From Corbicula japonica (lineage: Eukaryota; Mollusca; Bivalvia; Venerida; Cyrenidae), in the NCBI GenBank assembly GCA_038501625.1, contig JAZAYU010000013.1:1860001-1924000 (forward strand): a stretch of 64,000 bases of DNA, written 5' to 3'. Every line of letters starts with the position of its first letter. Position 1 is the first letter of the stretch. A program made the position numbers and the translations under genes. A model generated the notes under the pieces. That model had not been told where the DNA came from, ran no database searches, and saw only the letters and a program-made list of their open reading frames with translations. Positions 36,001 through 48,000 of the stretch are shown in pieces.

Positions 36001-39000
36001 ATATGACTTGATGGGTGTTCGGCTGAACAATTGTGTTGCCCTCTGGTACTATGTAGGAATAAAAATGCAAGCTTAAAAAGGGGCATAAATCCATTTTGAC
36101 CTTAAGAACTTGGCATCATCACAAGCCTGTTGTCATGAGCAATAAAATTTGAAACTTTGATGAAGAAATATAAAAAAATGGCACAGTAGTAGTCAACGCC
36201 ATGTTTTACGTGTCAAAATCCAAGTACAAAAAGGGCAAAACTCCATCAAATGTGACCTTAACCTAAAGAACATGGCATCATCACGAGCCTGTTGTCAAAA
36301 GCAATATAATTTGAAAGTTTGATGAAAAAAAATAATGAGAAATGGCAAAGTTATAGCCAGTGTTAATTTGACAGACTGACAAAGCAATCCCTATGTATCG
36401 CTTTTCCTTCGAAAGGGCGACACAATAAAACCTGTATATAAAGGGTTAATCAGATACTCTAGTTACATTCACACAATGCTACCTGGATGTAATCCTCTGT
36501 TTTCCATAACAGCTAACCATTTTGCACTGGTCCCCAACACTGTTACCCTAAAATTATCATACAACTTTGGCAATTAACTACCTGACTCAATATAGAAAGC
36601 TCTTTTAATCTTGATTACAATCCTGAAGTAAAAAAAACTTCTCTAAAATTTTTGTTATTTGAAAGCAAAACACTGTGAAATGTTTTAGCCACTTGTTACC
36701 AACTACAGGATGTGACTTTTATGCGGTCAAATATTGCGTACAGGTTTTATTACACTGTCCATTTCTCAGTAGGAAAATACACTATAAACATTCCCTCATA
36801 GTTTCCCATACATAACCTGATCATATTTTTTTTCCCAGATTTATTGACAGAACTAGTGTTCATGTGTTTATTTATCCAGTTCCATACTATGCTTATGTAA
36901 TTTATTTGTTTCACAGCCACACTTAATAACAGGGCCCAATATCATAAAACTAAGATTGTAGACCAGTCTCAAATCTCAAGCATCTGACTGGCTGAAATGG
37001 CCACCAGTCCCCATTTCAGCCAATCAGATGCTTGAGATTTGAGACTAGTCTCTAGATTAATTTTTATGATCTTGGGCTCTGGTCTGTTATGAACAGAGTA
37101 ATTCTTCTTTTAAATCCTGTTTCCAAATTCTGAATTTGATTCACCTCTAACCTGTAAGGAAATTTAAGACTGAGATCATGAAATCAGAAACCAGTCCTTG
37201 AAATAACTGGGTTGAAGGTTATAAAACTGAGTTTGGAAACCAGTCTCAAATCTCAAGCATCTGATTGGCTGAAATGGCGACCAGTCGCCATTTCAGCCAA
37301 TCAGATGCTTGAGACTTGAGACTGGTTTCCATGCTCAATTTTATAACCTTGGGCACTGGTCTGTATAATCTTACCCAATTTTATCAATGATGTCCCATAG
37401 AACATTTGCATGAGGAATAAGTGGGGAACCATCATAGAGGACTATAGCAGCTCCAACTGCCAGGACGGAGACCAGCCAATTCCACATCATCCAACCCACC
37501 TGTCAAAACAAATAATAACACTTTAAACAAGAAGAGCTTGCAAATATTACAAGTTGTCAAAGAAAGCAGTATTCATTTAGCATTGTTATAAAAACAACAT
37601 ACAAAAGCTGTTAAGCTTGTGTGTACCATTATTTAAATCTTTACTGCCTTTAAAACATTGTATAATTGCATACACCTTGGAATACCGTAAAATGGGATAT
37701 TTTGGCGTCGTCAAATTTTGGCCATTTTGCCCCAAAGTGCCAGTGTTTTATTTTGGCCAGTTTAATTTTAGTCATTTATCATTGTGTGGCGAAAAAATAA
37801 ACACAAATACTTTATTTTGTCATGTCATGTACTCTAATTTTTCAGATTGGTCAGCACTTATCTTAGACATGTTTATAAACGATACATATAGGAGATAGCA
37901 ACAAAAGATAGCAAAATTATTCATACTATTATTTTAAATACAAAAATAAAACTTCACATGCAGAAATTTAAAATCCATAAAAATTATATTAGTGTAATGC
38001 AAATAACGATATGATATTTAAAACACTAAAACCAATCTCACATTTTCACAACATTTATTGCAACAAACAATAATCGAACAGATTTAAATACACTTATTAA
38101 AATTAATAATAATGAGATTTATTGAGTTGTTTGTATGAGTGATAAATAGTGATCAACGCCGGCGAAGTGTGAAAAATAATCTGTATTGTCGTGTTTGCAC
38201 TACCTGGGCTTAATTTTCACCTGTGACATATTTTGGTGTGTTTAATTTTGGCCTTTTCATTAGGGTGGCCAATTAGGCCAATTATTAACCAAGGCGAAAA
38301 TATCCCAATTTACGGTACTCCTCATGTATAAAGTGCAACATAATGACAGCAACAGGGGCTTAATTTATTGTGCAGAACATGATTATTTGGTCATTATTTC
38401 ATTCCTCTGAGTTCATTACAATTTAAAACCATAAATAAAATCAAGTATTGTTTTTGCAAGTTGTACCCAGTTATAAGCATGATTATACTGCAGATATTTC
38501 ACAACCATACCAATCCATGTTTGAATTTTTGGAAGAACCAGTCTTCAATTGAGGAAGTACCACAGAAGAAACAACCAGATTTCATAAATATTAAGACATT
38601 GTCAATATCTGAATCCTGGCACAATTAATTCATTTATGACCTTCAAGACAACTGGGCCCAAGATCATAAAACTAAATCACGAGACCAGCCTTTAATCTTA
38701 AGCATCTGATTGGTTGAAATGGCGACTGGTCACCATTTCAGCCAACCGGATTCTTGAGATATGAGACTGGTCTCCAATCTCAGTTTGATGATCTTAGGCA
38801 CTTGCTAAATCATACGGATACTTACAGTAGTGTAATACAGCATGGTGTCATCTCTACTCAGATCACTTTGTATCACATGCTCCTCTAAATGCTTCAACAA
38901 TGTACCCTGTGAAAAAGATATCACATGATTCCATGTTTGCTTTATTTAATGGTTCAGAATTCAGGGTTTATCAAATCTTAATTCTTTGTGACACTGACAT

Positions 39001-42000
39001 TTTAACTAGTGGTATCACATTTAATATGGTTCTAGATCTCGACACCATCATATCAGTTTTTTAATTTGAAAGCTGCATGCTAACTTTCAGAAATATGCTT
39101 TATGAAATTGCTTCAGTTGATAAAGGATCTGTACAATGGTTATTTGTGATAAGAGAAAACAAAATATTAAGTATATGAAACATGGGCAGCTGCAGTGAAC
39201 AAAAGAACTACAGTCCACACTCGTTGTGTCAAACTCGCTTAAGTCGAAACATCGGTTATCTCCAATTAATTTTACTGTCCCGTCAAAATGTGTTCTTATT
39301 ACATATAATATTACGCCGCTTAACTCGAATTCGACTTAAACAATGTTTTCATAAGTCGAAGTAAATTTAGAACCCGCCGGCTAAAATAGGCTATATAAAA
39401 TCATCGGATAAGTCGAAGTGTGAAACTTGCCGCGGTCGAACAATGCGCGCGGCTTCTTCAAAGAGAGAACTTGTTGGCAAACAAGATACCATTATTTAAT
39501 AATAATTAACGATTATTACATGTTCAGTAAAATATTCGCTTATTTAATGCATTTGGATGTAAAATATTTGGATTCGTAAATGCAATTAATTTCAGTTAAA
39601 AGAAAACAACATTTAATTACAATAATCATGACATTGTGACAACCAGGGCAATAAAATATGAGTTCATCCGTTTAGAACAGCAAATGCAAAAAACATGATC
39701 CAAACGTAATCAATTATCCCAAACAAGACTGAAGCACAAAAAAGCTCCAAATTAACGATTTTAGCATGAATATTAATTTGAATTAGTTAACGTAATAAAA
39801 AAAATAACGAAAGACGACTTTAACACTCAGAGTGAAGACGATGACGATGTTACACAAACATCGAAACTTAACGATGATGGTTATTTTAACATGTAATAAA
39901 TATAATCAAGTTAATATATTTTTTCTATTCTGTTTTGATAAACTATTTGATCCATTGAAATGTTCATAAACAAGTACTAGCACTCACAATCATGTCAGCA
40001 TTAGAAACATTAGGTATGATATTCGTGCATTGGCGCCAATTTGGATGTGTCGAACTTCGGATATCTCGAATTAAAATGTACGGTCCCGACGACTTCGACA
40101 CAACGAGTGTGGACTGTATTTATTATTAATGTTCCCTAACTAAATGAACCACACATAAGTAACTAATGAACATAATTAAAATGAACATCTTTCAAAGATG
40201 TATACTTACCCCAACTGAGTGCACCATACACTTCGGTGCCCCTGTGGTACCCGAGGAATACATAATAAACATGGGATGATTAAATGGCACTTGTTCAAAC
40301 ACAAGTGGTGGTGTATCTCCATCCACTATACCCGAGGCATAGAAGTCCGCTACCAGGATACTGAAATACATACAAGTACACTAACTTACATTCACTATAT
40401 AAGTCAGTTCACAGTATTCTGGGTCTGATCCAAGATTTCCAGAAAGGAGTGCATTTTGGGAGGTCTTAGGGTAGTAACATGACAATTTCGAACTTTTCTG
40501 GCCAAAATCCCAAAGAAAATTAAATATTGCTGCCAATAAGGGGTTTCAAGCAACACCACTGAACCTCACTGGATCTGCCCCTGGTTTTTACCCCAATAGC
40601 ACAACATAAATTTGTGGGAAATGACATGGCAGTGCAAAACAAGTTTTCTTTTGAAATTGCATTTAAAAAGCGTTTTTGCTAAATAAATGAGGAACAGGTT
40701 TCAGAAAATATATGACAAAACTGATTCATTTTTTGTTCCACTGAAATTGTTTAATATAAAACTTACTGCAAGATTGAGATATATATCAACTAACAGCAAA
40801 CATTTCTAACATCTAAATTGAAGCAAAATATGTGACAAGGTAGCTATATTTCTAATTCAGTGACTCTGTTTTCTTTATAAACTTATAAATAGCCTAATGA
40901 ATTTATAGCAGAAGGGGTAGATTCTTATCAAATCGCAGTAATATGTCTAGATTACTTTGAAAGCAAGAAATAGCATTTTTAGAATACCAACCTATTTCTA
41001 ATACTTGAGATATTGCATGAAGCAGTGGGGACAAATGGAATCACAATAACCTTCTCCAAATCAGGTAGACCTGTGAGGCAAGAAAGAATGTACATAAGGT
41101 GATTGTACTAACCTATGTGTTTGCAGCAAAACTGGTGTTCTTAAAAGAAATTTGCTTCATGATACAATGAAATTTATAGCACCAATTAATTTATTTTTAA
41201 TAAAACATTTCTTATAGATTACATAGAAGAGAATATCACACATTAGGTATGTATACCTTGCACAACCCTTTCTAGTTTCTCCATATGGTCATGAACTTTG
41301 CCGTTATAGTGGACTGCATTCACACTGAAGATCAGCTTAGGCTGGATCTGGGAAAACCGGTCCAGCACACCCTAAATAAACCAAGATACATACATGTACA
41401 TGCAGAGAGATAACACAACAATCCTTCTGAATGCAGTGACATAACTGTAAACAGAGATTTTTAAAGTTATTTTCAAATACAGTGAAAAATAGGAATTTCA
41501 ATAAAAAGTACGACATTTATATGATATTTTTTAAACCTATAAGAAAATTAACCATATCATATCTTTAAATGAGGATATTTTATGGTGCCTGTTGAAAATG
41601 AGTAAGTTCACAGTTTTCACCTGTGTTAATACATTTAGACTCATGCCAATGTCGATTTAAGTTACAATTTGTATATTTCTATTACACGAGTTTTATCATA
41701 AGTCTGATCAATATAAACCCAGATCAACTGGCACATGACTGTGTGATATTAGATCTACATTGATCGCTTCTTGGTCAGAAATAACCCAATGAATCTAAAG
41801 CAAACAGTGAAGAACCTGATCAGATGGCATGGGTTTGCTGTCTGGTCTGGACCTACACGGTCCACCCACTGGTGAACATCCATATCCTTTGGAGTAAAGG
41901 GTTTAACAAAATGAAAACAAGACTTACAACCACACCAAAGTCTGGTGAAGTGGAGCTCCATATGGCACCAATACTTGCTGCAGCTAACATGGCAATCACT

Positions 42001-45000
42001 GCCTCTGGACAGTTTGGAATGTAACCTGTGTCAATAAATAGATACAGTAAGTGTACATTCATAAGGAAACAACAGCACAACCAGTTCGCTCTAGCTGTGA
42101 ACTAAAATGAACATTAAGAATGATTCCCTCACATATTGTTTCCTTTTTGTGCTTCAAATTAACAAGCACTCACTTTTTATTAGATAACATGAGCATTTAT
42201 CTTAATGTCCAAAATTTAAATATTAGTGGGTTGCACTATTTCCTGGCGACAAATAAAGCTGTTCCACATTTTAAGAAAGACAGTTATTTGCATTACTAGT
42301 AAACTTATGAAGAAAATTCACCAGCCGCATCTCCACTATGATGTCACTGCATCCTGAATATAGAATTTTACCTTAAGGCTATATATGACTGAAATGAATC
42401 AACCATTTCATATCAATTCCCAATCTGATTAAAATCATCTCCTGAAAACCGCTATGCTATCAGGACCTGACGATGAGTAACTAAAACATGCTTTTATCAC
42501 TAACCCTTTGAACCAGTCACCTAAAAAATCGCAAAAGTGAAAGTAAAAATAGTATTTTAAACCATGGAAAGTGTTGACAGCCTGCGCAAGACATATTTTA
42601 TTGAAGATATATGTGTTTATGTAGTGTTGCATTCATTTCTAATGTAATGACATATTCAGATCATTTTGCGAGCATTACAAATCACACTTCCTGTGTTGAC
42701 AATTTCTGAAAATAGTAATTGGCGAAAACCGCTGTAGCTTATGTACCTGTCTGCAGGCCATCATCAGATCTAACATATTATTAGATCTGACATTAGTGAG
42801 ACTGATCAATTCCTCACCTTTGTTTATCATTGTTGGCAATCTTCTTAAAAGAATTTGTTATCAGATATATTGTTTTTTAACATTACCTACAACTCTATCC
42901 CCTACTTGGACCCCCAGTCTTCTCATGGCCGAGGCATAGACTGCCACTTTTTGGCGGAGTTCTCTAAATGTTATTCTCTCTATGGTCTCTTTGCCCTCTC
43001 CTGGATAAATAATATGTACCTGTTAATGCTAACCTGACCAGATTACTTGGATGTATTAATTTGCACCAATTACACTCACCATGTTGAATACCAGTATGTA
43101 AAACAACCTTTTCTTCCTATTTTTTATGACATTTCAAAGTAATCAGAAGTTTGCTTTAAATCATATCATGGCTGTAGGGAAAATATCAAGATTTTTTCAG
43201 ATGGTAATTCCTGTTCAAATGTGTACAGTGGTATGCAAACACCCACAAACCATTCCTTATTGAAACAATAGTCACTATTTAATTCACATTTGCAAGCAGT
43301 GTAGACCCTGATCAGTCTGTGCTTATACGCATTCTGATCTGGGTCTACACTGTTTGCTATTCATTAAAACACCCCTTTAAATATGAATGGACTTTTTCGC
43401 TCTCAGTGACAGGTTAAATCTATTGCATGAATACCAGGTAGATCTATTTGACAGTTGATAACCAGCTGTTTACTGTCTATTGCACAATGCTTCATTGATT
43501 GGAACATGTGTTAGTATTGTCATGAACTACTGATAACACAAAAGAAATCTATTGTAGGCACGAACATAACATAAAACACTTATCTTTGACAATGTTTGTC
43601 CCTCAGTATTCAATTTGACATGAAATAAAGATTTATTATAAAAGTAATGTTAAACAAGCAGTAAATGGTTTGTGTACAATGTCCATTCTTAATTTTTTGC
43701 CAAATGCCAGACGAAACATCTGTTTATGGCATAAATCTGATTTTTTTTCAACAGACTCTTTTGTTTACACTTGTAAGTTAAATTGGGTGATAGCATTTTC
43801 TAAAGATCTTTTGATTTCATCAGATTGAATACCTAAATCCTGCACATCATCAACCCTTCAAGTGCTAAGCACTGCACTGTCTGATCTGACTCTACACTGA
43901 AACAATAAAATAAACAATGAATGGATAGTCTCAGATTGAGAGAAAGCAGTGGGCATTAATTTTAGAGGTTAAGAGTTAGATAAAACTTGCCTGTGGAATA
44001 TATTGCCACCCTATCATCATCATATTTAAGGAGGTTTTCAGCAAAGTTCAGCCGGGCACCAGTGAACCATTCTGGTATCTCTGCTATTGTCTTCCTCTTA
44101 TCCACAACCTATCAATAGAAAACATTGAGCAGATTACATGGTTAGCAAAACTTACTATCAGCCATAGTTTTCGAAGCAAAATCGAAAACACCAACATTTG
44201 GCTTTATTATGGGGTGGGTAGGTTTACATGCAATTTCAGCCTTTACATTATAATTAATAATAAATAAGAGTGAAAAGAGCTGCCTTTACAAAAAATTGCA
44301 CTGAATAAAACTGCCATATCATTTTAAAGACAATACATCTAGACCATAACAACACAAGTGTTTTTGTATTTTTAAACAAAACAACAGATTCCTATTGTGC
44401 ATAAATGACAGACAGGGTCCGAAATCCTCTGCTCAGTGCCCGCGGGCAACAAGCTACGATCTGCCGGGCTAGTGAAACTTTTCTCAATTAGCCCGTAGGA
44501 CCATTAAAAAAGTCGGTCACAGTAAGACCACTATACTGCTGATATAAACACCACTTACACAGTTGTATGGCTGCGAGTGGATAACACCTGTGTATTGCCA
44601 GACTTCCTCCCAGAACTCAGGATAGTTATCACATGACCATCTATGGAAGTCCCGGTAGGAGTCTGAAAGAATGTAAAGTTCAATAGATATGATATGCTCC
44701 ATAAACCAGATTTGTGGGCAGAAGGACAAGTTGTCACTGTATGTATTTTACCCTTCAAGATTTGGAACATAAAGACAGCAGCTTTTAGTGTTTGACACAA
44801 ATATGATGAAAACATGAAAATTGTTGAGGATTTATCTCCTAGCTGGCGGAGTTCTGGGATTTCCTGGGATAAAAATATCCCTCAAGTGAGCAATAATGGG
44901 CAATATGACTTTTTTGTAATCAATCTATTAATTTGTTTGTGCTCAATTAATTATTTTGATTAATAATTTTGTATTGATGGCTCATACATCTTACAGTATA

Positions 45001-48000
45001 AACATGTTCATGACATACGGTCTGATAATACAGTACATTCCACATAACTGAATAGCCGTTATTTGAGTATTTCGCTTATTATAATAGAATATTAAAACAC
45101 AAAACCATTTCTATATATTTCTATGATAAATACTCTCTTAATTCGAATAGGCAACAGCATGCATTTCATTTATTTGAATAGCATTTTCGCACCTTATAAA
45201 GCATTACGACGCTAATCCTACTTGGAAGCCACACGTTTCTGCCGCAGGGCTATGTACAATATCGGTAGTTACAGTGAGTATACATTTACTGCACTGACGA
45301 CACAAAAACTGGTTTCCCCGCATTGATAATTATCATTTGTTTACGTGCATAAGATGATCACGTTTTTACGGAAACCGGAAATTCCCTGAATAAAATAAAG
45401 ATTAATCGTAAAACGAAATAAACAGAAAAAAAATATCTGGTTGTTTTTAGAAATGTATGAAAATAACAAATAAACTATACCATACTTGCTCGATAATTAG
45501 AACGTTAATTAGATCTTGCAAACAAATCTAGATATAGGATGTTATTTATAATAATGTATACGCAACATTTTGGCGCCCCAAGGGGGATAATAACTCTTCA
45601 CAAAGAATAAGATATTGGTACAGTAATTGGATAAATATCATGAATGTTGGGTAGGAATAATTACGAATGAAAATGACTATGTTGGCCAAACAGAAAATTT
45701 TCGAAACGGCGCAAAGTCGAAAGAATCAAACATATACACGGCGCATTCACAGAGTATAGGTTATCTTCAAAACCGGATTTTATTGGACATGATGATACAG
45801 AAATTATTGAGCTCATTACCCCACCCACCACTGACGAAAACTGAGAATTTATAAGCTCCGTGTATTATGATATACTGGTGAATTTAATCAAGGATCCTGA
45901 CAAATAGACTATTCAAATAACCGAATTCTACTGTACTAAATATTATTTCATGTATACTTGTTGAAACTGAGGTAAAAGTATTTGACAGAGACTATTTTTC
46001 AGGTCAACATTGTTTCCTGGATAAAAAATGTTTATAAATTTCTGGAAAAAAAAACAATTGAAAGAAGATGGAACTTTTTTTTTGAAGTGAAGTCATTTCA
46101 TATTGTGAGCAGCAGTTAGGTTTAAATAATGTCATTGCATGTTTACTTTGTCCAAAGTAAATAAAATGTCTGCTGAAACCAGAAAAATGTCAAAACGTAA
46201 AAAAAATGCTGCAACACAGTTTCTGGAAACAATGGAAATGGTAAACTTGACATATGGTGAAAACTCTAATTTGAAGACTCGTCTACAGTTGGTATGAATG
46301 CTTTAGAGAAGGAGATGAGTGACTGGATGATTGTGAAAGGACCGAAAGACTAGCAACACAAACAGATACAAACATCAGAATTGTTTTAGTAATGTACTTG
46401 AAATGAAATAAAATGTTTCCCTAAGTTTTCAATACAAAAACTGTAAGTTTCAGAATTTTCTTCAATAGATTTCAGAAACATCTGCAAATAATCTGCTAAA
46501 TTTCCATCACAACTACGTCAAAGTTTATCAGAATTTATGTAATTTCTTGTTAAAACAACTCATGTACATACAGTACAGCTCGGGTGTCTTTTACATTTTT
46601 CACTCATCGCCGCGTTTCACTGTCAGCGCGACATCCAATTTTTTTCGGGTGATCACCGGTGATCGTTGATCTTGCCATCGCGATCACCTGACAAGAAAAT
46701 CACTGTGATTTTCCACGATGTATCAGCGCGAATTGCGGTGAAGATTTACGGGTGATTTAAAGACATTCTTCCGAATTTATTTATTTAAAAAGAAATATGT
46801 TGTTCGTATTTTCGTATCAGAGAAAAGATCTGAAACTTGATCAATGCATAAATATTTTGTCCATTATTTGAAACACTGGAGTTTTTCCACACCTTCCATG
46901 TTGACATAAACACCTTTGTACTTGCCCCGTAAATTGCTGCCTATTATGCTTCTAAGTGGAATGTTGTCACGGTCATTGCAGAAAGTGAACAACAGTTATT
47001 AAATTGGTTAATTATTTTACGACAAATTATAAGAATTCATTGACAAGTAGAATATTTACGCCTCAGATCGGAATTCAATGTCATTTAAAATACAAGTATA
47101 ATTGCGATTAAAGCACACAGTAAACTGGACATAATAGATCATTATCGAGAGAGAAAAGTGAATAAAAATTGTGTCGTTCTTACCTTATCGTTTCCTTAGT
47201 TGTTATTTTGATGAAAGATGAATATATGATATTCTTTTTCTTAAGTACTCCGAGAAAATAAATAACGGTGAAAATATAACAGCCAAGAACATTAGCTACA
47301 TGTATAAAATCCTTCTCGTCGGTATTTTTCCCCAATCCCTTCCTAAACCATCTTAATTTATGAGCAATCAACACCTGTTTGAACACCTGTGTGATCAGCA
47401 TTGTATATTTCATCATCACTTCTGTTTATTCACTTCAAAAAGAACGGCAACGAGTAATACTGATTTTCCAAGATCAAAGGTGCCGTGTTGGGTAAAAAAA
47501 TTATTGATCAAACGTCGGCGTTTTTTATTCTTAACAGATTGACTCATTTGTCAACTCTCAACAAAAAAATTAAAATTGCTCCAAACAAATTAGAGTTGTA
47601 CATTGTATAATCAAAACATGCCTTGTAAAATCAAAACATGCTGGAAATTAATAGCATATGCCTGTCACAAATGTTATTTAAATAAACAATGTTTGTGTTC
47701 ACGACTCACATTCAAAATGTTCATTCAATAGTTGATTTGTCGTTGAGTAGTGTGTCATTTTTGTTTGGGAATCAACTAAGCTGTTGATAATTGGTGTTTT
47801 ATATGGATTAATTAACTCCAAGCTTCTTACGTTGACAGGTAAGCACTTTCAAAAAAGTTATTGATTTATTCATGTCAGTTTGCAAAAATCGGGTTTCGGT
47901 GATAAAATCAAGCTGTTATATTAAAAAGTTATTACATTTTTTAAGAAACTCGATATTTTCACAGAAGATACGCAAACAAAGAAAATTGTTTTTTTGTTTA

